Position numbers and translations under genes: made by a program
Shown here: in pieces, positions 7,175-15,842 of the stretch
Numbering within the stretch: the stretch's first letter is position 1
How the letters are laid out: every line of letters begins with the position of its first letter
From: Streptomyces jeddahensis
Lineage (GTDB): Bacteria; Actinomycetota; Actinomycetes; Streptomycetales; Streptomycetaceae
DNA: 64,000 bases
Assembly (NCBI RefSeq): GCF_001642995.1
Contig: NZ_LOHS01000052.1
Coordinates: 1 to 64,000 of the forward strand
Direction: 5' to 3'
Notes under the pieces: model-generated
Seen by the model: the letters and a program-made list of their open reading frames with translations, nothing else
Databases searched by the model: none
Told to the model about the DNA's origin: nothing

Positions 7175-10100
7175 TTACGGAGCGAGGGCCGCTGCCAGTT
7201 CGGCGAGCACACCGTCGGCCGTGAGGCCCGCACCCGCCTCGTACTCGGCCTCGTAGCGCCGCGGGCCCAGTGCCGCGCGGGCATCGGCGGCGACCTCCTC
7301 GGCCTCGGCCCGATCCGGCATCGGACGCGGGTGTCCGCCGCGCCAGTGGGCGCCCGCAGCGAGCAGCCGGGTGGCGCGCGCATGGTCGCCGAGGCGCGCC
7401 AGGAAGGTGGCGGCGGTGTCCACGAGCGCGGCCGTCACCGCCTCGGCGCACCCGCTCGCGACGGCCTCGCGCAGGATCTCGGCCACCCGCGGCAGCGCAT
7501 GCTCAGGGCCCGACTCGACGGCGACGATCCGCGCGTCGACAGCCGCGATACCGGCGATGAACTGCGGCGGCGGCGTGCCGCGCGCGGCTTCCTCGCGGCC
7601 TGCGTCACACAGCATGCGGGCGCGTACGACGTCGCCGTCGTCCAGCGCCATCATGGCCGCCAGCAGCCGCACGAAGGCCCGTGAGTCCGTCACCCCGTGC
7701 CGATCCGCTTCGGCGCTTGCCTCGTCGAGGGCCTTCCCGGCTGTCTCCCGGTCCCCCGAGCGGTAGGCGATCTCCGCCAGCCGGGCGATCAGGAAGGGCG
7801 TCTCCGCGTAGGCACCCACCTCGTACGCGAGCCGCAGTGCCTCCTCGTACTCCTCCTTGGCCTCGTCGAAGCGGCTGCGGGCCATCGCCGCCTCGCCCGC
7901 GGCGCTGGACACCTGGGCGCGCACCCAGCGGTCGCCCACCCGCCGGCCCAGTCTCCGCAGCTCCGCGAGGTCGTCGTCGATGCCCTCCACGCCGCCGACG
8001 GAGTCGACGACCGTGTGCGTACGGAACATCAGCAGGACGGCGACCTCCCAGTCCCCGCCGAACCGGCGGCAGTTGGCGACCGCCGCCTCCAGGGGCTCGC
8101 CGACATCCGGGGGCCCGCCGAGGAGGAGCGGAGTGAAGGGCCAGATCAGACCGGGAAAGCGGGCCGCGGCGGGCACGGGCTTGTCGAAGGCGTGCTGCAC
8201 CTGGGTGACGTACTCACGCACCCGCTCACTGGTCAGCAAGGCGCCGGGCCTGGACTCCGCCACCAGGAAGAGATGCAGCAGGCGGAGGCTCATCCGGGGC
8301 CAGTAGAGGGGGTCGTCGGAACGGTCGAAGGCGGAGCCGGGCTGCTCCTCGACTGCGGGGCCCGTCTGCGGCACGGGGCCGGGGCCGGACTGGCCCTCGA
8401 CTGCGGGACCCGTCTGCGGCACGGGGCCGGGTCGGGGCTGCTCCTCGGCTGTGAGACTGGGCGGGAGTTCGGCCCACCACGGAGAGGGCGCGTCCCGTAT
8501 GTCCGTGGCCGCGCTCATGCGCAGGATGCGCTCGATCCACTCGACGCCCTCCCTGCGGAAGTTGCGCAGCCACCAGAACCAGCCGGTCCCCAGGGCCAGG
8601 GCACAGGCCTGTTCCTCGTGGCCGGTCGCGACGGCCCGGTGCAGGGCCGCGCGGATGTTGTCGAGCTCGGTCTCCATCCGCCGGATCCAGGGCAGCTGTT
8701 CGGCGGAGCGCAGGAGGGGCTCGGCCTTCTCGACGAGCGCGCGGAAGTACGCGGAGTGGCGGCGCTCTGCGGTGGCCCGCAGCTCCGGGGCCTCGGCGGC
8801 GCGCTCGGACGCGTACTCGTGGATGGTTTCGAGCATGCGGTACCGCATGCCGTCCTCGACCCTGGCGCAGGGCGCGGCGACGACGAGGGACTTGTCGACG
8901 AGTGCGCCGACGACATCCGCGGCCGGTCCGGTGCAGACGGCCTCCGCGGCCTCGAGGTCCCAGCCGCCGGCGAAGACGGACAGCTCCCGCAGAACCGTTC
9001 GTTCACGCTCGTCGAGGAGGTCCCAGGACCAGTCGACGACCGCCCGCAGGGTCTGCTGACGCGGCAGTGCGGTACGGCTTCCGCTGGTGAGGAGGCGGAA
9101 GCGGTCGTCGAGGCGGTCGGCGATCTGCCGTGGCGTGAGCATCCGCAGCCGGGCGGCGGCCAGCTCGATGGCGAGCGGCAGCCCGTCGAGACGGCGGCAG
9201 ATCTCGGCGACGGCCGCCGTATCGGCATCGGCGGCGGCCTCGAACCCGGGGCGCACGGCCGTGGCCCGTTCGGTGAAGAGGCGGTACGCCGGGTGGGGCG
9301 GCAGCGGCTCGACGGGGCGCACGGATTCACCGGGTACGCCGAGGGGCTCGCGGCTGGTGGCCAGCACGGTGAGGTCCGGGCAGCGGGTGAGCAGGGTCTC
9401 GGCGAGCCGGGCCGCGGCGTCGATCACGTGTTCGCAGTTGTCAAGGACCAGGAGCAGCCCTCGTGGCCCGCAGTACTCGACGAGCAGGGTGACGGGGTCG
9501 TCCTGCGGGGCCGTCAGCTCGCTCGTCATCAGCACCGTCTCGCGCAGGCCGAGCGCGCTGACGACGGCACCCGGGACCGCCTCCGGCTGATCGAGCGGGG
9601 CCAGCTCGACCAGCCACGCGTCGGGATGCCCGGCGGCGGCTTCCTCGGCGAGACGGGTCTTGCCCGAGCCACCGGGTCCGGTGAGGGTGACCAGGCGTGC
9701 TCTCTGCAAGTCCGAACGGATGGCGGCGAGTTCGGGTTCCCGCCCGACGAAGGAATTCAGCCGCGGCCGGAGATTGCCCTTCCGCTCGGGGCGGTGGGGG
9801 GTGGCGGCGGGGTGCGCGGGCTGAGCCGGCCCCGCACCCGGGGGCTCGCCAGGCCCAGCACCCGCGGACTCGCCGAGCGCGGTGGGCGCGGCGGGCGCGG
9901 ATCCGCCGGGCGCGGGCGCGGATCCGCCGAGCGCGGGCGCGGATCCGCCGAGCGCGGGCGCGGATCCGCCGGGCGCGGCGGAGGGGGATGCCCGTGGGTC
10001 GGCGAGGGCAGATGCGCCTGGCGCGGCGGGCGCGGCAGCAGGACCTGCCTCTGCGCCCATCGACGCGACAGGCCCGTCCGCCCGCCCAGCAGACGCAGCG

Positions 10101-11023
10101 ATGGACGGGCCGGACGGATCCGCCACCCGGCTCCCCGCCCCGCTGGATGCACCCGCACCCCGGCCCCCCGCACCGCTGGGCGCGCCCGCGTCCCGGCTCC
10201 CCGCCCCGTCGGGCGCACCAGCCTCCTGGCTTCGCGCCCCGCTGGGCGCACCCACCGCCGGGCTCCCCGCCCGGTTCCCCTCGAGGACCCCACCCCACGC
10301 GACCCCCTCCGGCGCGAGCAATTCCGCATGGAGCGCCCGCAGTTCCGGGCCCGGATCGGTGCCGAGGCCGTCCGCCAGGATGCGGCGCGCGTCCTCGTAC
10401 GCGGTGAGGGCGTCCGCCCGGCGGCCCGCGTCGCGCAGGGCGCGGATGAGCAGCGCGTGCAGCGGCTCGTCGTACGGGTGCGCGGTGACGAGCTCCTTCA
10501 GCTCCGGTACGAGGCCGGGGGCGCGGCCCAGTGCCAGCTCGGCCTGGGCACGCGCGCGTGTGGCTTCCAGGCGCTGCGCCTCGAGGCGCGTGGCGGCGCT
10601 GCGGTCCGGCAGATCGGCGAGGACGGGGCCGCGCCACAGGGCCAGCGCCTCGCTCAGGATGCGGGCGGCGGACACCGCATCGCGCGCGTGGAGCGCCGCG
10701 GTTCCCTCACGCACCAGGCGTTCGAACCGGTGCAGATCGATGTCGTCGGCCGCCGCGGTGAGGCGGTAGCCGCCGGGTTCTGAGACGACGGCTTCCCGGC
10801 CCAGCACCCGGCGCAGCCGGCCGACGAGCGCCTGCAGGGCGGCAGGGGCGTCGTACGGCGGTTCGTCGGCCCACACCTCGTCGATGAGCACGTCGACCGG
10901 GACGGGGCGACCCGCGTGGAGGGCCAGTGCGGCGAGGAGCGCGCGGAGCCGCGGGCCGCCGACGGGTACGGGGGCGCCCTCTTCGGTCTGCGCCTCTGTG
11001 ACGCCCAGAATTCGGTACCGCAC
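7175..11023 (-). CDS. Giant AfsR/SARP-like regulator: winged helix, BTAD, NB-ARC-type NTPase, TPR
   Basis: This 1282-residue regulator starts at a GTG (VRYRILGV, 11023), with an OmpR-type winged helix (residues about 1-95) and a bacterial transcriptional activation domain (about 100-245). A low-complexity Gly/Ser/Ala/Pro linker (about 250-430) precedes an NB-ARC/STAND NTPase with Walker A GPGGSGKT and Walker B LLLVLDNCEH, and then TPR-like helices to the end. This is the AfsR layout: DNA binding switched by nucleotide and by signals on the sensor repeats. The frame is open for 846 nt upstream of the start, but composition there is non-coding and the winged helix begins at VRYRIL. Two linkers contain DNA minisatellites. 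Target genes are unknown. Confidence 0.85.
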   Translation of the reverse strand: MRYRILGVTEAQTEEGAPVPVGGPRLRALLAALALHAGRPVPVDVLIDEVWADEPPYDAPAALQALVGRLRRVLGREAVVSEPGGYRLTAAADDIDLHRFERLVREGTAALHARDAVSAARILSEALALWRGPVLADLPDRSAATRLEAQRLEATRARAQAELALGRAPGLVPELKELVTAHPYDEPLHALLIRALRDAGRRADALTAYEDARRILADGLGTDPGPELRALHAELLAPEGVAWGGVLEGNRAGSPAVGAPSGARSQEAGAPDGAGSRDAGAPSGAGGRGAGASSGAGSRVADPSGPSIAASAGRADGPVASMGAEAGPAAAPAAPGASALADPRASPSAAPGGSAPALGGSAPALGGSAPAPGGSAPAAPTALGESAGAGPGEPPGAGPAQPAHPAATPHRPERKGNLRPRLNSFVGREPELAAIRSDLQRARLVTLTGPGGSGKTRLAEEAAAGHPDAWLVELAPLDQPEAVPGAVVSALGLRETVLMTSELTAPQDDPVTLLVEYCGPRGLLLVLDNCEHVIDAAARLAETLLTRCPDLTVLATSREPLGVPGESVRPVEPLPPHPAYRLFTERATAVRPGFEAAADADTAAVAEICRRLDGLPLAIELAAARLRMLTPRQIADRLDDRFRLLTSGSRTALPRQQTLRAVVDWSWDLLDERERTVLRELSVFAGGWDLEAAEAVCTGPAADVVGALVDKSLVVAAPCARVEDGMRYRMLETIHEYASERAAEAPELRATAERRHSAYFRALVEKAEPLLRSAEQLPWIRRMETELDNIRAALHRAVATGHEEQACALALGTGWFWWLRNFRREGVEWIERILRMSAATDIRDAPSPWWAELPPSLTAEEQPRPGPVPQTGPAVEGQSGPGPVPQTGPAVEEQPGSAFDRSDDPLYWPRMSLRLLHLFLVAESRPGALLTSERVREYVTQVQHAFDKPVPAAARFPGLIWPFTPLLLGGPPDVGEPLEAAVANCRRFGGDWEVAVLLMFRTHTVVDSVGGVEGIDDDLAELRRLGRRVGDRWVRAQVSSAAGEAAMARSRFDEAKEEYEEALRLAYEVGAYAETPFLIARLAEIAYRSGDRETAGKALDEASAEADRHGVTDSRAFVRLLAAMMALDDGDVVRARMLCDAGREEAARGTPPPQFIAGIAAVDARIVAVESGPEHALPRVAEILREAVASGCAEAVTAALVDTAATFLARLGDHARATRLLAAGAHWRGGHPRPMPDRAEAEEVAADARAALGPRRYEAEYEAGAGLTADGVLAELAAALAP
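8347..8442. repeat. Two copies of a 48-bp direct repeat inside the AfsR-like gene
   Basis: Two adjacent near-identical 48-bp units encode a duplicated PGPVPQTGPAVE segment in the linker between the NTPase and the TPR region. In-frame expansion keeps the gene open, so copy number probably varies between strains. Confidence 0.7.
9889..9978. repeat. 21-bp tandem repeat (about four units) encoding GGSAPAL in the AfsR-like linker
   Basis: Units of the type gcgcggatccgccgagcgcgg repeat four times with few changes and encode a flexible GGSAPAL/GGSAPAP linker between BTAD and the NTPase. The unit is a multiple of three, so it is a coding minisatellite and not a CRISPR. Confidence 0.75.
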
Positions 11024-11430
11024 CGGCCCATTCTCGCCCGGCGCGTCGGGCCGGTCCGCTGGTTTACGGTTCGCTGGTGCGCCCCAGCCGGTTTGGCAGG
11101 AGTTGCCCGGGATGGCGAGCGCCCGCCGCCCACGCGGCCGCCCGTCATCGTGGCGGCATGTGCGCGGGAGATCGTGGCGGCATGTGCGCGGGAGCGGGCT
11201 CGCCGGCGCGGGAAGCGCCGCCCGGCGCCGCCGCATGCCGCTTTCACCGACGCACGCGTGCGTGCGCTGCGCCCGGCCTCGACCGCGACAGCCCGACCAG
11301 CCCGGCACAAACGCCGAACCGCCCCGCCTCAACCGCGCCTCACCCGCACTCCCCCGAAGCCGCACCCCAGCGAAGCCGCCCTCCCCCGGAGCCGCCCTCC
11401 CGGGAGCCGCACCCCCGCCGAGCTGATCCC
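11024..11430. other. Non-coding gap between two minus-strand genes, with a 24-bp direct repeat
   Basis: This gap lies upstream of the AfsR-like gene. It contains a perfect 24-bp tandem duplication (11147-11170 and 11171-11194, atcgtggcggcatgtgcgcg core). The rest is C-rich and looks non-coding on both strands. I see no RNA gene or clear terminator. Confidence 0.5.
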
Positions 11431-13524
11431 CTACGGCCTCCCCGCCGCCCCCAACGCCCCCCTCTGCGGCCGCACCGTCCCCGTCGGCACCGCCCGCTGA
11501 CGTGCCGGCGTCCCCGTCCAGCACGTGCCGCGGCGGGCCACGATGCGGCGGAGCCACAGTTCGAGGGAGACCAGGTCGGCCAGGCCGTCCAGGGGGAGGG
11601 GTTCGCCCTGGGCTGCGGCGCGCAGAGCCTTGCGTACGACGCGGGCCTCGACGAGGCCCGCCTGGGCGAGCAGCGGGGTGTCGAAGAGGGCGATCAACTC
11701 GTCGACGGCGACGCGCAGCCCGATGCGGGCGGCGGCGGCCGACGAGGCGTGCGAGGGGGCGCCCCAGCCGGACGGCAGATCGGAGACGCCGGCGCCCTCC
11801 AGGACCGTACGCAGGACGGAGGCGCGGGCGCCCGGCTGGACGCGCAGGGCCTCGGGAAGCGCCCGGCACGCGCGGACGACCTGGTTGTCGAGGAAGGGCG
11901 TGTGGAGGCGCTGGAAGCGGATCTCCGCCGCCTGCTCCAGGACCCGGAGGTCGGCAGCGTGGCGGGCGAGCGCGGCGCGGGCGCGGAAGTCGCCTGGGCG
12001 CTGCCCGGGCCCGGCCCCCGGGCGGATCACCGTGTCCTGAAGACGAACCGATACTTCAGCGAGCGCCTCACCGGTCAGCCAGCGCGCGGCCGGCCCGGGT
12101 CTGCCCCAGGCGAGCGCGGCGAGCGAGGCGCCCACGGGACCTCCCGGCTCCTCGAACCTGCGGTGCAGCAGCCTGTCGGCGAGCCCCTCGATGCCCGCGC
12201 GGTACGGCGTACGGGCGAGCCGCCGTGCCGCGGCGTACATGCGCGCGGGAACCATCACCGACCCGTCGGCCTTGGTCAGCGCTGCCACCGGCTTCACCAG
12301 GTGGCGGCGCTTGCGGTCCATGAGGAGGTCGGCGAGGCGGGCCGGGTGGGCGTCCATGACCTGGCGGGCGCCGTAGCCCGTGAGGTGGTCGGCGCTGCCT
12401 GAGGCGAGCCGCGCACGGTGGCGGGCGGCCGTCACGAGGGAAGGCCCGGGCTCGTCGGTCAGCGGGGCGTCCAGGTCGACGTAAGGGAGGGTCTCTTCGC
12501 CGCCGGTGACGACGACGTGGTGCAGGCGCGGGTTGGCGGCGATGGACCCGGCGCGCTCCAGTTCGGCCTCGCGGCCGCCGGTCGCCAGGTCGTTGAAGGT
12601 GACGGCCAGCAGCCGCTCCCCCGCACCGGTGCCGTGGCCCAGGACGGTTCCGGGCATTCCGGGCAGTCCCGCGGCGAGCAGCGCGAGGGTTCCGGAGGCG
12701 GGCCCTCCGGAGAGGTCGGCGCCGATGCCGGGCACGGGCATGCCGCGGGCCGCGCGCCGGTCGGCGGGGCCCATCCCGGGGACGGGACCGGGGTCGATGT
12801 CCGCTCCGGGCACATGGCGCGGGGCCGTGAGACGCGTGCGTACGGCCTCCACGAGGGCGTCGCGTACGCCGTCCACCGCGCTCGCCGCGTCGGCGGCGGG
12901 AGCCGCGACGGCCAGGGATGCCACGGGCTCGTACCCGGCGATCTCGCGCGCACCGGCCCGCAGGATCAGCGCATGCCCGGGCGGAATGCGCCGTACGCCC
13001 TGATAGGGCGTCGAGTCGTGCAGCGCCTCCGGTACGTCGGGGGCGGCGAGCAGGGCCGCGAGGTGGCCGATGTCGAGATGGGCCTCGATGAGGTCGGCGA
13101 GCGGCAGGGCCGCCGTCGCGTACGCCGTGCCGCCCGCCCAGGGCGTGTAGAAGACGGGGCGCACGCCCGCGAGATCACCCGCAATGGTGAGGCGCCGACC
13201 GACCTGGACGACCGCCGTGTAGCTGCCGGGCCATGCGGTCAGATGCCGGAGTGCGCCGCCGCGCGCGGCGAACAGGGCCACTCTGAGCTGTTCATCGGAG
13301 GCTCCGCAGGTGCCGAGGACCGCGATCCGGGTCTGGGCGTCGGCCTTGACCACGCGCACCTCGTCGGGCCGCCAGTCGCCCACCGCCCACAGCGGATCGG
13401 GGTCGCCCCACAGCAGTTGGGAGCCCACGGGGTGAACGGTTTCCCCGTCGATCCCGGTGGCGCCGGGGGCCGCCGCACCGGCGGACCCAGCGGCGGCACT
13501 GCTCCACCCCACCAACCACCGCAT
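11431..13524 (-). CDS. Asparagine-synthetase-like protein with degenerate catalytic motifs
   Basis: The 697-residue protein has the two-domain layout of asparagine synthetase B and lasso-peptide cyclases: an N-terminal Ntn-amidotransferase-like half (about 1-210, GYEPVASL near its end) and a C-terminal ATP-pyrophosphatase-like half (about 215-650). The N-terminal Cys2 is missing (MRWLVGW start), so glutamine hydrolysis is unlikely. The PPi loop SGGxDS reads LSGGPASG and the later GDGGDE-type motif reads TGYGARQV, so adenylation may be lost too. ATG 13524 gives a normal start. It lies beside the AfsR-like gene, as in S. coelicolor to my recollection. No lasso precursor or protease is nearby. 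Function is unknown. Confidence 0.75.
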   Translation of the reverse strand: MRWLVGWSSAAAGSAGAAAPGATGIDGETVHPVGSQLLWGDPDPLWAVGDWRPDEVRVVKADAQTRIAVLGTCGASDEQLRVALFAARGGALRHLTAWPGSYTAVVQVGRRLTIAGDLAGVRPVFYTPWAGGTAYATAALPLADLIEAHLDIGHLAALLAAPDVPEALHDSTPYQGVRRIPPGHALILRAGAREIAGYEPVASLAVAAPAADAASAVDGVRDALVEAVRTRLTAPRHVPGADIDPGPVPGMGPADRRAARGMPVPGIGADLSGGPASGTLALLAAGLPGMPGTVLGHGTGAGERLLAVTFNDLATGGREAELERAGSIAANPRLHHVVVTGGEETLPYVDLDAPLTDEPGPSLVTAARHRARLASGSADHLTGYGARQVMDAHPARLADLLMDRKRRHLVKPVAALTKADGSVMVPARMYAAARRLARTPYRAGIEGLADRLLHRRFEEPGGPVGASLAALAWGRPGPAARWLTGEALAEVSVRLQDTVIRPGAGPGQRPGDFRARAALARHAADLRVLEQAAEIRFQRLHTPFLDNQVVRACRALPEALRVQPGARASVLRTVLEGAGVSDLPSGWGAPSHASSAAAARIGLRVAVDELIALFDTPLLAQAGLVEARVVRKALRAAAQGEPLPLDGLADLVSLELWLRRIVARRGTCWTGTPARQRAVPTGTVRPQRGALGAAGRP

Positions 13525-14240
13525 CGCCGCCTCCACAGGCTGTGGACAACCAGTGCACCGTACGAACCGGGACCATGCTGCCACGAAGGAGGCGCACGGA
13601 GGGGGCTACGGATGGGCTCGAGCCCCCCGGCATGCGCCCCTGGCAACCCCTTCAGGGCACCGTGAGGCGGGAGTTGGAACGCGAAGGCGCCGACCCGTGC
13701 ACGGCACGGGCAGGGCAGGCGCAGAGCGCCGCATAGGCGAGATTCGGCCAAATCGGCTGAGGATGTTCACAACTCCCCGAGTTGTGGGCACAACGCACGG
13801 TCCGGGAGGCGGAATTCGCCTCCCGGACCGGTCCGCCACCCGCGGGGATGAAGGCGGCGGTGTCCCCCAGCCCGCTGGATCCAGTACAGCGGGCCGACCC
13901 ACGCACGACCCATGGAAGCGCTCCCGCCGTGGCCGGAGAAGAGCGCACGGACGGGCGCACGGCCACACAGCCGGAGCACGTGGATCACAGCCTGTTTCCT
14001 TCGCCACGGACCACAATCCCGCCATCCGGACCTATGCCTCTTAACGCTTGGGATGCAGCGAACTACGCTGTGTATGCCTGCGTTTTCGCGGGAGGCATAT
14101 TCCCCGGGGCCCGGCCACACGCTTTTGCGGCCGGGAGCCGGGCTCGCGGCAGAGCCGCCGCGGGTGCGCCTTCCGGGACGCAGCACGAACGCCGCGTGCT
14201 GATGCCGGCGCGGCAGCCGTCTTGTGTCGAGGGGTGGCGC
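13525..14240. other. Long intergenic region (716 bp) with two perfect hairpins
   Basis: This divergent region separates the asparagine-synthetase-like gene from the NsdA-like regulator. It holds a 7-bp-arm hairpin (13768-13786, CACAACT/AGTTGTG) and a 13-bp-arm hairpin (13799-13829). No convincing gene is present on either strand. The open frames lack ribosome-binding sites and show no family resemblance. Confidence 0.5.
13799..13829. terminator. Perfect 13-bp stem-loop, possible terminator
   Basis: GGTCCGGGAGGCG (13799-13811), loop GAATT, then CGCCTCCCGGACC (13817-13829). There is no U-tract. In high-GC actinomycetes such hairpins often act as terminators, but here it sits in a divergent promoter region with no gene reading into it, so it may instead belong to an unrecognised small RNA. 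Confidence 0.4.
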
Positions 14241-15683
14241 ATGTCCAGGGAGCAACGCGGGCCGAACGAAAAGCTCGGCGCCGTTCTCGCCCTCGCGGGA
14301 ATCAGTAACGCGGGACTGGCGCGGAGAGTCAACGACCTCGGTGCCCAACGCGGTCTGACGCTTCGCTACGACAAGACCTCGGTGGCCCGGTGGGTGTCGA
14401 AGGGCATGGTGCCGCAGGGCGCCGCCCCGCATCTGATCGCCGCCGCCATCGGCCAGAAGCTCGGCCGCCCGGTGCCGCTCCAGGAGATCGGCCTGGCGGA
14501 CGCGGACCCCGCGCCGGAGGTGGGCCTCGCCTTCCCGCGCGACGTGGGAGCCGCCGTCAGGTCGGCGACCGAGCTGTACCGGCTCGATCTCGCGGGCCGG
14601 CGGGCCGGCAGCGGCGGCATCTGGCAGTCGCTCGCAGGCTCCTTCGCCGTGAGCGCGTACGCGACCCCCGCATCCCGCTGGCTGATCACCCCCGCCGACG
14701 CGTCGGTCGCACGCGCGGCGAACACCGCTGAAGGCGCCGACAGCGGCGAGAGCAGCAGCGCACCGCTCAAGGTCGGCCACAGCGACGTGCAGAAACTCCG
14801 CGAGGCCGCCGAGGACGCCCGGCGCTGGGACTCCAAATACGGCGGCGGGGACTGGCGTTCGTCGATGGTCCCCGAGTGCCTGCGCGTCGAGGCGGCCCCC
14901 CTGCTGCTCGGCTCGTACTCGGACGAGGTGGGCCGCGCCCTGTTCGGCGCGTCCGCCGAACTGACCCGTCTCGCGGGCTGGATGGCGTTCGACACCGGCC
15001 AGCAGGAGGCCGCCCAGCGCTACTACATCCAGGCCTTACGCCTCGCCCGCGCGGCGGCGGACGTGCCTCTCGGCGGGTACGTCCTGGCGTCGATGTCCCT
15101 CCAGGCCACCTACCGCGGCTTCGGCGACGAGGGCGTCGACCTCGCGCAGGCCGCCCTGGAGCGCAACCGCGGCCTGGCAACGGCCCGCACGATGAGCTTC
15201 TTCCGGCTCGTCGAGGCACGCGCGCACGCGCGCGCGGGTGACGCACAGGCCGCCGGGGCCTCGCTGAAGGCGGCCGAAGGCTGGCTGGAAAGGGCCCGCG
15301 ACGGCGACAACGACCCGAGCTGGCTCGGCTTCTACTCCTACGACCGGTTCGCGGCCGACGCCGCCGAGTGCTACCGCGACCTGAAGGCACCCCGCCAGGT
15401 GCGCCGCTTCACCGAGCAGGCCCTGTCGCGCCCCACCGAGGAGTACGTGCGCTCGCACGGGCTGCGCCTCGTCGTGTCCGCGGTGGCCGAGCTGGAGTCC
15501 GGCAACCTGGACGCAGCCTGCGAGCAGGGCGTACGCGCGGTGGAGGTCGCGGGACGCATATCGTCCGCCCGGACGACCGAGTACGTGAAGGACCTGCTGC
15601 ACCGGCTGGAGCCGTACGGGGACGAGCCCCGGGTCGTGGAGCTGCGGGAGCGGGCGCGGCCGCTGCTGATGGCTCCGGCGTAG
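14241..15683 (+). CDS. NsdA/sporulation-associated-type regulator (N-terminal HTH, TPR-like C-terminus), with a TTA codon
   Basis: A 480-residue protein of the Streptomyces family that includes NsdA. The N-terminal section (residues 8-60: [20 protein letters not shown] and [10 protein letters not shown]) is the family's helix-turn-helix-like block; WLITP follows near 150; the C-terminal 250 residues are TPR-like helices ([17 protein letters not shown]). Members are recalled as regulators of sporulation and antibiotic production. ATG 14241 is preceded by GAGGGG. Residue 266 is encoded by TTA (15036-15038), the codon read only by the bldA tRNA, so translation should be developmentally limited. 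Direct targets are unknown. Confidence 0.8.
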   Translation: MSREQRGPNEKLGAVLALAGISNAGLARRVNDLGAQRGLTLRYDKTSVARWVSKGMVPQGAAPHLIAAAIGQKLGRPVPLQEIGLADADPAPEVGLAFPRDVGAAVRSATELYRLDLAGRRAGSGGIWQSLAGSFAVSAYATPASRWLITPADASVARAANTAEGADSGESSSAPLKVGHSDVQKLREAAEDARRWDSKYGGGDWRSSMVPECLRVEAAPLLLGSYSDEVGRALFGASAELTRLAGWMAFDTGQQEAAQRYYIQALRLARAAADVPLGGYVLASMSLQATYRGFGDEGVDLAQAALERNRGLATARTMSFFRLVEARAHARAGDAQAAGASLKAAEGWLERARDGDNDPSWLGFYSYDRFAADAAECYRDLKAPRQVRRFTEQALSRPTEEYVRSHGLRLVVSAVAELESGNLDAACEQGVRAVEVAGRISSARTTEYVKDLLHRLEPYGDEPRVVELRERARPLLMAPA

Positions 15684-15798
15684 GCGCTCCGCTGGACGTG
15701 CCGCGATGTGCCGTCGGTTTGCTGCGGCGCCTTTGTGGCTGGTCGCGCAGTTCCCCGCGCCCCTTCATGGGTCACCTCACCTCCGGGGTTTGAGGGCA

Positions 15799-15821
15799 TT
15801 GTCAGTGGCGCAGTGCACTAT
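15799..15821 (+). promoter_or_regulatory. Partial RecA-NDp/PafBC-type promoter motif before lhgO
   Basis: TTGTCAGTG (15799-15807) is followed after 8 nt by CACTAT (816-821 in the 15-kb line), where the full motif wants TAnnnT. Only the first -10 base departs. AGGAGG begins 8 nt after the -10. This is a weaker match than the one before dnaX. Confidence 0.4.
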
Positions 15822-15842
15822 CGGGGGCAGGAGGTGAGAGAC

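Noticed and set aside
9889..9978. Possible CRISPR or integron repeats
   Set aside because: These are tandem 21-bp units with no spacers that encode a linker.
7697..10783. 1028-codon open frame on the plus strand
   Set aside because: It is antisense to the AfsR-like gene, whose domains are all recognised. Long open shadows are common in high-GC DNA and this frame has no family signature or ribosome-binding site.
11024..11869. 846-nt N-terminal extension of the AfsR-like open frame
   Set aside because: The winged helix starts at VRYRILG, the extension has Arg/Gly/Pro-rich non-coding composition and includes a non-coding tandem repeat.
11431..13524. Lasso-peptide biosynthetic cluster
   Set aside because: Only the cyclase-like protein is present, with degraded motifs. 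There is no leader-peptide protease, RRE protein or precursor within 5 kb.
13782..14240. N-terminal extension of the NsdA-like open frame
   Set aside because: It crosses the hairpin at 13799-13829, lacks a ribosome-binding site, and is absent from the family.
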